This document shows, piece after piece, positions 25,523 through 34,636 of a stretch of 64,000 nucleotides of DNA. The notes under the pieces were generated by a model, which did not search any database, was not told the origin of the DNA, and saw nothing but the letters and a program-made list of their open reading frames with translations. Each line of letters opens with the position of its first letter. The stretch's first letter is position 1. The DNA is from Ferrimonas balearica. GTDB taxonomy: Bacteria > Pseudomonadota > Gammaproteobacteria > Enterobacterales > Shewanellaceae. The stretch is taken from positions 1 through 64,000 of the forward strand of contig NZ_JAHVHW010000007.1 in assembly GCF_019802055.1 (NCBI RefSeq). Reading direction: 5' to 3'. The position numbers and the translations under genes are program-made.

Positions 25523-26686
25523 TCAGAACCAGGAGAGGAACAGCAGCTTGAAGTAGTCGAGCAGTTTGGAGAACCAGCTGCCTTCATTGACGTCTTCCAG
25601 CACTACCAGCGGGAACTTGGCGATGTCCTCACCGTCCAGCTGGAAGTAAACGGTACCCACCACATCACCGCGGTTGAGCGGCGCTTTCAGCTCCTGGCTC
25701 AACTCAAAGTTGGCTTTCAGGTTGTCGGACTGGCCACGGAAGATGGTGACCGGAGTGTCTTCCAGAACGCCCAGACGCACTTCCGGCTTATCGCCATACC
25801 AGATCTTCTGGTTGGTGAACTCGTCACCCGCTTTGTAGGGGGTAACGGTCTCGAAGAAACGGAAGCCGTAGTTCAGCAGCTTCTTGCTCTCTGCTTCACG
25901 GGACTGCGGGCTCTTGGCACCCATCACCACGGCGATCAGACGCATGCCGTCTTTGGTGGCGGAGCTCACCAGGTTGTAGCCGGCGCCGCCGGTGTGGCCG
26001 GTTTTCATGCCATCCACATTGAGGCTGCGATCCCACAGCAGGCCATTACGGTTGTGCTGGCGGATGTTGTTGAAGGTGAACTCCTTCTCGGAGTACAGCG
26101 GGTAGTACTGGGGAATGTCGCGGATGATGGCACGGCCGAGGATGGCCATGTCGTAGGCGGTGGTCACCTGATCGGTGGCGTCCAGGCCATGCGCGTTGGC
26201 AAAGTGGGTATCGGCCATGCCCAGTTGAGCGGACCAGGCGTTCATCAGATCGGTGTAGGCGGACTCGGTACCGGCAACGTGCTCGGCGATGGCCACACAG
26301 GCGTCGTTACCGGACTGGATCACCATGCCGCGGTACAGGTCCATCAGGTTGACCTCCTTGCCCACTTCGATCCACATGACCGAGGAGCCAGGGAAGTTCT
26401 TGGCCCAGGCGTTGTTGGAGACCTTCACCATATCGGTCTCGCGTACGTTGCCGCGATTGAGTTCCTGACCCAGCACGTAAGAGGTCATCATCTTGGTCAA
26501 GCTGGCGGGCTTACGCTGTTCGTAAGCGTTGCTTTCAGCCAGTACCTGACCAGTCTGGAAGTCCATCAGCACATAGGAACCAGCGGCGACCGTCGGAGCG
26601 TTGGGGATCACGGACGGTGCAGCGGTCACGGAGGCGGACAGCAGCAGAGCGGAGGCGGTAGCAAGAGTGCGTTTTACGAAATTCAT
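25523..26686 (-). CDS. dacA: D-alanyl-D-alanine carboxypeptidase, PBP5 family
   Basis: A 387-residue periplasmic enzyme that trims pentapeptides of murein. It has a signal peptide (about 1-22, VTA-AP). Active-site motifs: SLTK (in RKPASLTKM), SGN (QSGNDACVAIAEH) and KTG (DGMKTGHTGGAGYNL). The C-terminus (SWFSKLLDYFKLLFLSWF) is the amphipathic membrane anchor of the PBP5 group. The start at 26686 is chosen for the signal peptide; the longer in-frame ATG at 26809 would lie inside rlpA. It follows rlpA in the cell-elongation cluster and has its own promoter candidate. Confidence 0.95.
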   Translation of the reverse strand: MNFVKRTLATASALLLSASVTAAPSVIPNAPTVAAGSYVLMDFQTGQVLAESNAYEQRKPASLTKMMTSYVLGQELNRGNVRETDMVKVSNNAWAKNFPGSSVMWIEVGKEVNLMDLYRGMVIQSGNDACVAIAEHVAGTESAYTDLMNAWSAQLGMADTHFANAHGLDATDQVTTAYDMAILGRAIIRDIPQYYPLYSEKEFTFNNIRQHNRNGLLWDRSLNVDGMKTGHTGGAGYNLVSSATKDGMRLIAVVMGAKSPQSREAESKKLLNYGFRFFETVTPYKAGDEFTNQKIWYGDKPEVRLGVLEDTPVTIFRGQSDNLKANFELSQELKAPLNRGDVVGTVYFQLDGEDIAKFPLVVLEDVNEGSWFSKLLDYFKLLFLSWF

Positions 26687-26753
26687 GTCAGGTGAGTACG
26701 CTTTTGTGAAATTTATTCGTTGGATTGAGGCGGTTAGCCGTCCATAGCGGCAC

Positions 26754-26762
26754 AGTATATCA
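26754..26762 (-). promoter_or_regulatory. Extended -10 candidate before dacA
   Basis: On the - strand tgatatact (TGn plus TATACT) lies about 70 bases before the dacA start, in the rlpA-dacA gap. No good -35 is seen, fitting an extended -10 promoter. Confidence 0.4.
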
Positions 26763-26789
26763 AGAGACCACTGAGCCATCGCAAAAGTT

Positions 26790-27584
26790 TCAATTGGGTT
26801 CCGGTTCAACCACCTTAAAGGCCTGGGGGTAGCCCTCAGAACGCAGCGTCTTCAGCCACTGTTCGGCGGTGGCCGTATCCGCCAAAGGGCCCAACTGTAA
26901 CTTGTGCAGGTTTCCACTGGACTGGATCCGAAGCGGGTGCCCCAGCTTCTGCTCCAGTTCGGGTTTCAGGGTGTTCAGGGTGTCGGCATCGCCACTGGCC
27001 ACCAGCTGGATATAGAGCGTCGGCGCGCCCTTAAGTGGCGGCACCGTGCTGTTCGGGCCGTCGAAATGATACGCCTCGACCCGAACCGGTGCGGTGCCCG
27101 ATTTCAGAATGTCGAGGTGCCAGGCCGCCGCATAGGAGAGATCGATGATCCGCTCAGAATGAAACGGGCCGCGATCATTGACCCTCACCACCAGGCTTTT
27201 GCCGTTGCTCAGGTTGGTGACCTTGGCGTAGGTCGGCAGCGGCAGGCTGCGGTGCGCAGCGGAGAAGCTGAACATGTCGTAGGTTTCGCCGTTGGAGGTC
27301 AGGTGGCCATGAAACTTGGCCCCATACCAGGACGCGGTGCCCTCTTCGACATAACCTTCCGCACTGGGCAGCACCTGATACTGCTTTCCCCACACCTCAT
27401 AGTCCCGGTTGCCGCCACGGCTTTTCGGCTCGTAGCGGGGCACGGGCGGTTCCAGTTGGCTCAGGTCCGGCGCGCCTTCCGGGGCCTTATCCTGCGCCAT
27501 CTGGTAGCGTTCGGTGGGGGCGCTGCTGCAGGCCGCCAACGTGATGGCCAGAGCGTAAGGGGCGACGGTCCGCACCTTAATCAT
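26790..27584 (-). CDS. rlpA: Septal-ring lytic transglycosylase RlpA family lipoprotein
   Basis: A 264-residue lipoprotein (lipobox LAAC, Cys19). A double-psi beta-barrel follows (about 75-170, EEGTASWYGAKFHG, GETYDMFSFSAAHR, RVNDRGPF). A C-terminal SPOR domain (about 185-260, YIQLVASGDADTL, LHKLQLGPLAD) binds denuded glycan. RlpA of this type cleaves naked glycan strands or supports rod shape. The start overlaps the mltB stop by 8 bases. Confidence 0.93.
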   Translation of the reverse strand: MIKVRTVAPYALAITLAACSSAPTERYQMAQDKAPEGAPDLSQLEPPVPRYEPKSRGGNRDYEVWGKQYQVLPSAEGYVEEGTASWYGAKFHGHLTSNGETYDMFSFSAAHRSLPLPTYAKVTNLSNGKSLVVRVNDRGPFHSERIIDLSYAAAWHLDILKSGTAPVRVEAYHFDGPNSTVPPLKGAPTLYIQLVASGDADTLNTLKPELEQKLGHPLRIQSSGNLHKLQLGPLADTATAEQWLKTLRSEGYPQAFKVVEPEPN

Positions 27585-28536
27585 CGGCTCTGGCCTCTTT
27601 CAGCTGCTGGCTGAACTGCCACACGGCCATCGCGTAGAGCGGGCTGCGGTTATAGCGGGTGATGGTGTAGAAGTTGGGGTGTGCCAGGTAGTGTTGCCAC
27701 TGCTTGTCGGCCACCTCCAGTTGCACCAGGCTAAAGGGTCCCTTAGCGTCGGCATCCGCGGCGACACCATGAGAACGCATCGCAGCGCCATCATGTTTCA
27801 GCGGCTTGCCATCCCACATCACTTTGTCCAGCGGCGCATCTGCGGCCACGGTAACCGGCTCGATGGCGATCTGGCCATGCTGCCAGCGGTGCTTGGCGAA
27901 GTAGTTGGCGACACTGCCGATGGCATCAGTGGGGTTGCCGATCAGGTCCCGCTTACCGTCGTTGTCGAAATCCACGGAGTAAGCCAGGTAGGAGGAGGGG
28001 ATAAACTGCCCAAATCCCATCGCTCCGGCGTAGGAGCCTTTGGTGTCGGTCAAATCCCAGCCCTGTTCCTGGGCGAGTTTCAGGTAGTGGCCAAACTCTT
28101 TACGGAAGAAGGTTTGGCGAGGCGGATAGTGGAAGCCCAGGGTGTAGAGGGCGTCCAGCACCTTGTGACGTCCAAGGTGGCGGCCGTAGTAGGTTTCGAC
28201 ACCGATGATGGCGACGACGATCTCCGGCTCAACGCCAAAGGTCTCCTCGGCACGGGCCAGGGTATCCTGATGCTCGTCCCAGAAAGCCAGCCCGGCTTCG
28301 AGACGTTCCGGTGTCAGGAACAGGGGGTAATACTGGTACCAGGGTTTGGCTTCCCAGGGTTTCTGGATGGCGTCCAGCACGTCCTGGCTGAGGCTGGCCT
28401 GTTCGAAGGCCTGCTCGAGGTAGGCCTTGGACAATCCCTGCGCTTGCCATTCGGCAACAAAATCGGTTTTGGGGTCCGCCGTCGCGGCGGCGCTGCTGCA
28501 CAAAAGTGCAGCAGCCAAAAGGGAGCGTCCAATCAT
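27577..28536 (-). CDS. mltB: Lytic murein transglycosylase B
   Basis: A 319-residue Slt35-type enzyme cleaving glycan with 1,6-anhydro product. The catalytic Glu lies in IIGVETYYGRHLG. SYAGAMGFGQFIPSSYLAYSVDFDNDGKRDL holds the EF-like loop typical of MltB. The N-terminus is a signal peptide (ATA-DP), but the Cys in AALLCSS has Leu before it, so it does not fit a lipobox and the protein is probably soluble in the periplasm. It lies between rodA and rlpA. Confidence 0.93.
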   Translation of the reverse strand: MIGRSLLAAALLCSSAAATADPKTDFVAEWQAQGLSKAYLEQAFEQASLSQDVLDAIQKPWEAKPWYQYYPLFLTPERLEAGLAFWDEHQDTLARAEETFGVEPEIVVAIIGVETYYGRHLGRHKVLDALYTLGFHYPPRQTFFRKEFGHYLKLAQEQGWDLTDTKGSYAGAMGFGQFIPSSYLAYSVDFDNDGKRDLIGNPTDAIGSVANYFAKHRWQHGQIAIEPVTVAADAPLDKVMWDGKPLKHDGAAMRSHGVAADADAKGPFSLVQLEVADKQWQHYLAHPNFYTITRYNRSPLYAMAVWQFSQQLKEARADD

Positions 28537-28551
28537 GGGGTTACCACTTAC

Positions 28552-29664
28552 TTACTGGGCGATAAAGCGCCGGTGGGTATGAATGGCCATCAGAATGCCA
28601 AATCCGGCCATCAATGTCAGCATCGAGGTACCGCCGTATGAAACCAATGGCAGGGGAACCCCCACCACCGGCAACAAGCCGGAAACCATGCCGATATTCA
28701 CGAACACGTAGACGAAAAAGGTCAAAGTGATGGACCCGGCCAGAAGGCGGCCGAAAGCGGTTTGGGCTCGGCTGGCAATCACCAGTCCCCGGCCAATGAT
28801 GAACAGGTAGATCGCCAGCAGCAGGGCGATACCGATGTAACCGAACTCCTCGCCCAGCACCGCGAAAATAAAGTCGGTGTGACGCTCAGGCAGGAAGTCG
28901 AGCTGAGACTGGGTGCCCTGCAACCAGCCCTTGCCCTCAAAGCCGCCACTGCCGATGGCGATCTTCGATTGAATGATGTGGTAACCCGCGCCCAGAGGGT
29001 CTTTCTCCGGGTCCAGCAGGGTCAGTACCCGGGTGCGCTGGTAATCCTTCATCAGGAAGAACCAGAGCACCGGAAGAAACGCCAGTACCCCGGCCACACA
29101 AGCCCCCACGACGGCCCAACTCATGCCGGACAGGAAGAGTACGAACACCCCGGAGGCGGCCACCAGGATCGAGGTGCCAAGGTCAGGCTGAGCGGCAATC
29201 AGCAGAGTAGGAACCAGCAGCAGACCGGCACCGCCCAGCAGGTAGCGCTTTTTCGGGGGCAGCGGGAACTGACTGATGTACCAGGCCATGGTGATGGGGA
29301 AGGCGAGCTTCATCAGTTCCGAGGGTTGGAACTCCATAAAGCCCAGGTTCAACCAGCGTCGGGCGCCTTTGTTGATCTCCCCGAACAGGTCCACCGCCAC
29401 CAGCAGTGCGACCCCCACCAGAAAGATGGGCAGAGCCCAGCGGCGATAGATCTCCGGATTGATCTGGGCCAGCACAAACATCACGAACAGGCCCAGGCCG
29501 ATGCGGAACAGCTGGCGGTCCAGCATCGCCATGCTTTCGCCGCTGGCGCTGTAGAGCACCAGCAGACCATAGCCCATCAGCACCAGCAGAGCGCTCAGCA
29601 GGGGCAGGTCCAGATGCAGTCGGAACCACAGGTTGGGACGGCTTCCAGGCGCGTTGACCATCAC
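28552..29664 (-). CDS. rodA: Peptidoglycan glycosyltransferase RodA (SEDS)
   Basis: A 370-residue polytopic SEDS protein that polymerises glycan in the elongasome with PBP2. Hydrophobic helices cover the sequence. The family's conserved loops are visible: [30 protein letters not shown] and the C-terminal [19 protein letters not shown]. The start overlaps the mrdA stop by 4 bases, the usual mrdA-rodA coupling. Confidence 0.96.
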   Translation of the reverse strand: MMVNAPGSRPNLWFRLHLDLPLLSALLVLMGYGLLVLYSASGESMAMLDRQLFRIGLGLFVMFVLAQINPEIYRRWALPIFLVGVALLVAVDLFGEINKGARRWLNLGFMEFQPSELMKLAFPITMAWYISQFPLPPKKRYLLGGAGLLLVPTLLIAAQPDLGTSILVAASGVFVLFLSGMSWAVVGACVAGVLAFLPVLWFFLMKDYQRTRVLTLLDPEKDPLGAGYHIIQSKIAIGSGGFEGKGWLQGTQSQLDFLPERHTDFIFAVLGEEFGYIGIALLLAIYLFIIGRGLVIASRAQTAFGRLLAGSITLTFFVYVFVNIGMVSGLLPVVGVPLPLVSYGGTSMLTLMAGFGILMAIHTHRRFIAQ

Positions 29665-31550
29665 TCAGCCTCCTCTTGAGCTGGCTCCCGGCTTTCCGGG
29701 TCCAGGTAGAAATCAAACAGGGCCCGGGCGACCGGGCCGGCATTCGCGCCACCCCAGCCAGCGTTCTCCAGCACAATGGAGATGACGATCTGCGGATCGT
29801 CATAGGGGGCGTAGCCGACAAACAGGGCGTTATCCCGCAGATGTTCGGCGATGTTGTCTTCGTCGTATTCGGCGTCTTCTGCCAGGCCGAATACCTGGCC
29901 GGTACCGGTTTTCACGGCGGACTTATACTTGGCGTCGTTGAACTGGCGGTAACCACTGCCCATCGGGTTGTGGGCGGTCAGGTACATGGAGCGCTGAATC
30001 GCTCTCCAGGACTCCGGCCGGGCCAGCACCATCGGCGGCTTGTCGATGATGGGGGCCTCGGTACGCACCCCTTCGGTTTCTGTGGCGGCCAGGAAGTGGG
30101 GCACATGACGAACCCCGTTGTTGGCCAGAATCACGGTGGATTGTGCCAGCTGCAGCGGGGTGGCGGTCCAGTAGCCCTGGCCGATCCCTACGGAGATGGT
30201 GTCACCGATGTACCAGGGCTCCTTGTAGCGGATCCGCTTCCAGTCACGGGTGGGCATATTGCCCGCTGACTCCTCCATCAGGTCCACTCCGGTGCGTTCA
30301 CCAAAGCCGAACTGGTACATGAAGTCACTGATGTCGTTGATGCCGGTCTTGTAGGCCAGATCGTAGAAGTAGGTATCGCAGGAGGAGGCGATCGCCTTGT
30401 TCAGGTCAACCCAGCCATGGCCCCAACGCTTCCAGTCACGATAGCGGCGCTCCACCCCTGGGATCTGCCACCAGCCCGGATCCCATATCTTGGTGTTTTC
30501 GGTCACCACGCCCTTCTCTAGACCCAGCAGCGCCAGGTGTGGCTTTACCGTGGACGCTGGCGCGTACTGACCCTGTGTGGCGCGGTTGATCAGCGGACGG
30601 TCACCGTCGTTCAACAGTTCGCTGTACTCCCGGCTGGAGATCCCGCGAACAAAGACATTGGGGTCGTAACTGGGGCTGGACACCATAGCGAGGATGCCAC
30701 CGGTTTTTGGATCGATGGCCACCACGGCACCACGTCGTCCCTCCAGCACCTCTTCGACCTTCTTCTGCAGCGGCAGATCGAGGGTCAGGTGAAGATCGGT
30801 GCCGGACTCGGTGGCCTGGGCGCTGAGGGTCCGCACGATACGGCCGCGGTTGTTCACTTCCACCTCAAGCATGCCTGGTTGACCGTGCAGCTGAGATTCG
30901 TAGAAGCGTTCAATCCCCTGTTTGCCGATGCTGCGGGTGGCGGCATAACGGGCCTCTTCGCCATTCTGCTCAAGGCGAAGCTGGTCCTGACTGTTGATGC
31001 GGGCCACGTAACCGAGCAGGTGCGTCAGACTGCCACCATGGGGGTAATGGCGCTTAAGGCCCGCCTCTACGGTGAAGCCGGGGAAGCGGTATTGGTTGAC
31101 GCTGAAGTGCGCTACTTGCGCTTCAGTCAGCTGATCCACCAACACCAGAGGCTTAAATCGACGGTGCCCTTTCAGGCGCTCCCGGAAGGTTTCCAGCTGC
31201 TGATCGGAGAGGTCCAGTACCTCTTTCAGCCCGGTCAGACTGGCGTCCATATCGTCCACCCGCTCCGGTACCGCCTCCAGGGCGAAAATGGGCTGGTTAT
31301 CCGCCAGCAGGATGCCGTTCCGGTCGTAGATCAGGCCGCGGTTGGGGGCCACCGGGATCAGACGGATCCGGTTGTCATTTGAGCGGGTCTGGTAATCCTG
31401 ATGGTCGACGATCTGGACGCGATAGAGATTGCTCAGCAGAACGCTGAACATCACGATGACAAAGGCAAAGCAGACGATCGCCCGCCGTGTGAAAAGTGCC
31501 GACTCTGCGGCGTGATCCCGAAAGGCAACCCGTTGCCGATAACGTCTCAT
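29661..31550 (-). CDS. mrdA: Penicillin-binding protein 2 (transpeptidase)
   Basis: A 629-residue class B PBP of the elongasome. One membrane anchor lies near the N-terminus (about 25-45). The pedestal domain has [16 protein letters not shown]. The transpeptidase shows STVK ([11 protein letters not shown]), SCD ([13 protein letters not shown]) and KTG ([11 protein letters not shown]). It starts inside the end of rlmH (4-base overlap) and overlaps rodA at its 3' end. Confidence 0.96.
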   Translation of the reverse strand: MRRYRQRVAFRDHAAESALFTRRAIVCFAFVIVMFSVLLSNLYRVQIVDHQDYQTRSNDNRIRLIPVAPNRGLIYDRNGILLADNQPIFALEAVPERVDDMDASLTGLKEVLDLSDQQLETFRERLKGHRRFKPLVLVDQLTEAQVAHFSVNQYRFPGFTVEAGLKRHYPHGGSLTHLLGYVARINSQDQLRLEQNGEEARYAATRSIGKQGIERFYESQLHGQPGMLEVEVNNRGRIVRTLSAQATESGTDLHLTLDLPLQKKVEEVLEGRRGAVVAIDPKTGGILAMVSSPSYDPNVFVRGISSREYSELLNDGDRPLINRATQGQYAPASTVKPHLALLGLEKGVVTENTKIWDPGWWQIPGVERRYRDWKRWGHGWVDLNKAIASSCDTYFYDLAYKTGINDISDFMYQFGFGERTGVDLMEESAGNMPTRDWKRIRYKEPWYIGDTISVGIGQGYWTATPLQLAQSTVILANNGVRHVPHFLAATETEGVRTEAPIIDKPPMVLARPESWRAIQRSMYLTAHNPMGSGYRQFNDAKYKSAVKTGTGQVFGLAEDAEYDEDNIAEHLRDNALFVGYAPYDDPQIVISIVLENAGWGGANAGPVARALFDFYLDPESREPAQEEAE

Positions 31551-32014
31551 TCGCGATGATATGGATGGTTGTTATTGATGCTCCAGGCCCGGTACAGGCT
31601 CTCGGCCATGACTACGCGAACCAATGGGTGAGGCAGGGTCAGGTTGGAGAGTGACCAACTCTGTTCCGCCGCCTCTTTGCACGCTGGCGCCAGGCCTTCC
31701 GGGCCACCAATCAGGATGGCCACATCACGGCCGTCCAGTTGCCAACGTGTCAGTTGTTTGGCCAGGGTTGGGGTATCCCATGGCTTTCCGGGGATATCCA
31801 GAGTGACAATATGGCACCCTTTAGCGGCCGCCAGCATCGCCTCGCCTTCCTTGTCCAGGATGCGATCGATGTCGGCGTTTTTGCCCCGTTTCCCGGCCGG
31901 GATCTCCACCAGCTCCAGTGGCAGATCCCGCGGGAAGCGACGCTGATACTCAGTGAACCCCTTGGTAACCCAGTCGGGCATCTTGGTGCCCACGGCGATC
32001 AGCTTCAGTTTCAT
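31547..32014 (-). CDS. rlmH: 23S rRNA pseudouridine(1915) N3-methyltransferase
   Basis: A 155-residue SPOUT methyltransferase. The knot region is visible: [39 protein letters not shown] and the C-terminal [22 protein letters not shown]. The length equals E. coli RlmH (155). Its ATG directly follows the rsfS stop. Confidence 0.96.
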   Translation of the reverse strand: MKLKLIAVGTKMPDWVTKGFTEYQRRFPRDLPLELVEIPAGKRGKNADIDRILDKEGEAMLAAAKGCHIVTLDIPGKPWDTPTLAKQLTRWQLDGRDVAILIGGPEGLAPACKEAAEQSWSLSNLTLPHPLVRVVMAESLYRAWSINNNHPYHRE

Positions 32015-32347
32015 TTACTGCCCCGGGTGTGCGGCCCAGAGTTTTTCCAGCTGGTACAGATCCCGCACCTGCTCCTGCATCACGTGCACGATCACAGAGG
32101 AGAGATCCACCAGTACCCATTCACCGGTGTCCTTACCTTCCACGCCCAGCGGTTGCTGGCCAATCTCTTTGGCCTCAACCACCAGGTGCTCAGCGATGGA
32201 GCGAACGTGGGTTTTGGAGGTGCCAGTGCACACCACCATAAAATCGCAAACGTCTGAGCGGTCGGATACATCCAGTACTACGATGTCCCGGGCTTTCAGA
32301 TCGTCCACCTTGTCTACAGCAAAATCTTTCAGTTCAACAGGTTTCAC
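32015..32347 (-). CDS. rsfS: Ribosome silencing factor
   Basis: A 110-residue protein that binds uL14 and blocks subunit joining in stationary phase. VDDLKARDIVVLDVSD, CDFMVVCTGTSKTHVRSIAEH, LGVEGKDTGEWVLVDL and VIVHVMQEQVRDLYQLEKLW match E. coli RsfS closely. The start is GTG at 32347, with GAGGAG 6 bases upstream; a longer ATG reading gives an unrelated leader. It is followed directly by rlmH. Confidence 0.95.
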   Translation of the reverse strand: MKPVELKDFAVDKVDDLKARDIVVLDVSDRSDVCDFMVVCTGTSKTHVRSIAEHLVVEAKEIGQQPLGVEGKDTGEWVLVDLSSVIVHVMQEQVRDLYQLEKLWAAHPGQ

Positions 32348-32384
32348 CCTGAACTCCTCATCTGGAAGTTGGCAAAGCGGCGCA

Positions 32385-33053
32385 TTATACCGATTTCGGC
32401 TCTTTGCCACCAAGATTGATGCCATAAAGGCTGTGTTGCTCGATGTAGTCAACCACCTTGGCCGGCATCAGGAAGTGGGGGGACTGCCCCGCAGCCATCT
32501 GGCTTCGCAGGGTGCTGGAGGCGATATCCAGTTGCGTTACTGCCAGACAGTGGATCAGGCCCGCTGGTTGCTGATGCAGCCTTCCTGGGTCCTGGCAGCC
32601 GTAGCGTGCCAGCCAGGGCTGGATTGGCGCATCGTGGGAGATCGGGTAACCGGGGCGATGACACACGACCAGATGCGCCAGCTCCAGTATCCGCTCCGGC
32701 TTGTGCCAGCGGGGCAGGCTGAGAAGCGAGTCCATGCCGATGATAAAACAGAGCGGCGTATCGGGGTGCTCCTCGCGATAATGTTCCAGCGTGTCCACCG
32801 TATAGGAGGGGGATTCCCGGCTCAGTTCGCGGGCATCGACGTCCAGCTCCGGGTGGTCGGCGACCGCCAGCCTGACCATCTCCAGTCGCTGCTCCGGAGA
32901 AACATCCGGGCTGTCTTTATGGGGAGGGATGGCGTTGGGCAGCAGGCAGATACGGGTAAGCCCCAACTGCTGATGCACTTCGTAAGCACTGCGCAGATGC
33001 CCGTTGTGGATCGGGTCAAAAGTGCCGCCAAAAATCCCGATAGCGCGTTTCAT
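32385..33053 (-). CDS. nadD: Nicotinate-nucleotide adenylyltransferase
   Basis: A 222-residue enzyme making deamido-NAD from NaMN and ATP. The nucleotidyl-transferase motif GGTFDPIHNGHL is at residues 9-20, and the second motif SSTLR is near 182. The start overlaps the holA stop by 4 bases. Confidence 0.96.
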   Translation of the reverse strand: MKRAIGIFGGTFDPIHNGHLRSAYEVHQQLGLTRICLLPNAIPPHKDSPDVSPEQRLEMVRLAVADHPELDVDARELSRESPSYTVDTLEHYREEHPDTPLCFIIGMDSLLSLPRWHKPERILELAHLVVCHRPGYPISHDAPIQPWLARYGCQDPGRLHQQPAGLIHCLAVTQLDIASSTLRSQMAAGQSPHFLMPAKVVDYIEQHSLYGINLGGKEPKSV

Positions 33054-34084
33054 GCGGCCCCCATCGGCAGGTAGTTGGGGTCAAACCGGGCGCACAGATC
33101 CGCCAGCGTCAGCCACTGGCTGGGCTCATCCTGATGCTCTCCCTTGAGCATCGCCTCCAGCTTTCCGGCAGCCGCCATCGCCGTGGCTACCCGCTCGGCT
33201 CCTAAACGACCGAGGCAGTTCTGGTAGAGACGCTGACGCTTCTCCCAGACCCGGGCGGCTTTCATCAGTTCAGGCAGGGAGCGTCCCTCAGCCTGACCGG
33301 CACAGAACCCGAGCAGCAGGGTCAGCTCCCGATTGATGGCCCAACTGACCAGCGTCGGGGCAGTCCCCTCCTGACGCAGCTGCGCCAGGATCTTCAGGGC
33401 GCCGTCCAGGTTACCCGCCAGCAGGGTGTCCGCGAGCTCAAACACGCTGTAGCGGGACTGATCCTGCAGATGCTCTGCCAGCGCGGCCTGGTTCAGGCGC
33501 TGGCCACCGGCGATCAGCGCCAGCTGTGCCATCGCCTGATCGGCGGCCAGCAGGTTGCCTTCAAACAGGCTGGCCAGGTAGCTCTGGGCATCCCGGTCCA
33601 GCGCCAGCTGATGGCGCCGGGCGCGGTCAGCGATCCAGCGCTGATAGTGGGGACCTTCCGGCGTCAGGGCTTGCACATAGAGGCCGTGCTTATCGAGGGC
33701 CTTAAACCACTTGCTGTTGGTCTGCTCTTTGGCGGCCTTGGGGCCGTGCAGCAACAGCCAGAGATCCTGTTGGCCAGAAAGCTCCTCAGCCAGTTCCGCC
33801 AGAGCGGCAGCACCATCGGTACCGGGCTTCAGCGTGGGGAGTTCCAGCTCGATGATTCGGCTGCTGGCAAACAGCGACAGGGATTGGCACTCCTGACGGA
33901 GCTCATCCCAGTTGAAAGGGGATTCCTGTACCAGCGAGAGCCGCTCCTGCGCACCCGCCCGATAACAGGCCTGGCGCAAGGCATCACGGCACTCTTCACG
34001 GATCAGAACGTCATCCCCGAACACCATCAGGATGGGGGGCAACCTGTCCAGGTGCTGGCCGAGCTGACTCGGGAAGATCCGCAT
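33050..34084 (-). CDS. holA: DNA polymerase III delta subunit
   Basis: A 344-residue clamp-loader subunit, close in length to E. coli HolA (343). Recognisable parts: MRIFPSQLGQHL, the PPILMVFGDDVLIREECRDALR region, and FASSRIIELELP. The ATG overlaps the lptE stop. Order lptE-holA-nadD is conserved in gammaproteobacteria. Confidence 0.94.
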   Translation of the reverse strand: MRIFPSQLGQHLDRLPPILMVFGDDVLIREECRDALRQACYRAGAQERLSLVQESPFNWDELRQECQSLSLFASSRIIELELPTLKPGTDGAAALAELAEELSGQQDLWLLLHGPKAAKEQTNSKWFKALDKHGLYVQALTPEGPHYQRWIADRARRHQLALDRDAQSYLASLFEGNLLAADQAMAQLALIAGGQRLNQAALAEHLQDQSRYSVFELADTLLAGNLDGALKILAQLRQEGTAPTLVSWAINRELTLLLGFCAGQAEGRSLPELMKAARVWEKRQRLYQNCLGRLGAERVATAMAAAGKLEAMLKGEHQDEPSQWLTLADLCARFDPNYLPMGAA

Positions 34085-34593
34085 CAGTGCGCAGGCTCTT
34101 CGTCGATGCGAGTTGCGGAGAGGGCCCGCATAATGCGATCCGCGGCCTGAGCACGCATCTCGCCAAGCAGCAGTTCAAGCTCCCGGTTTTTGGCCAACGC
34201 GGTACGCGGGTCATCCAGGTAGTCCCGGCGGATCTCAATATTGAAGGTCTGCGGCTCCTGTTCTCCCACGGTGATGGAGCTGCTGACGGAGTAGATCAGC
34301 TCATACTCGGCCACCTGGCCGGAGGGGAACAGAGACAGGGTGGATCGCTCCAGACGGTCCTGACCCAGCCACAGGCGGGGGGCCTTTTCGTCCTGAACCA
34401 CTTCAATGCCGGACAGACGCAGGCGCTCTCTCACCAGACGGTGCAGTTCGCTTTGGTCATCGGCGCTCTCCAGGCGGAGTGGGTTCAGCGCTTCGGGGTA
34501 CTGGTAGTTACTCTGCAGGCGAAAACCGCAGCCAGCGGTGGCCAACAGGGCAAACAGTGTGATTGCGGTAAGAAGGCGTCGGATCACCTTCAT
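34084..34593 (-). CDS. lptE: LPS-assembly lipoprotein
   Basis: A 169-residue outer-membrane lipoprotein that plugs LptD. The lipobox is ATAGC (Cys21) followed by GFRLQSNYQYPEALNPLRLES, typical of LptE. AAGGAG sits before the ATG. It lies after leuS, separated by a small hairpin, and is coupled to holA. Confidence 0.93.
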   Translation of the reverse strand: MKVIRRLLTAITLFALLATAGCGFRLQSNYQYPEALNPLRLESADDQSELHRLVRERLRLSGIEVVQDEKAPRLWLGQDRLERSTLSLFPSGQVAEYELIYSVSSSITVGEQEPQTFNIEIRRDYLDDPRTALAKNRELELLLGEMRAQAADRIMRALSATRIDEEPAH

Positions 34594-34604
34594 CTCCTTA
34601 TGGT

Positions 34605-34627
34605 AAAAGGCACCCCGTAGGGTGCCT
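34605..34627 (-). terminator. Hairpin between leuS and lptE
   Basis: An 8-bp perfect stem (aggcaccc / gggtgcct, loop ctac region) lies 10 bases past the leuS stop, followed on the - strand by tttacc. It overlaps the region just before the lptE ribosome site, so it may partly end leuS transcription and lower readthrough into the lptE-holA operon. Confidence 0.6.
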
Positions 34628-34636
34628 GAATTTCGC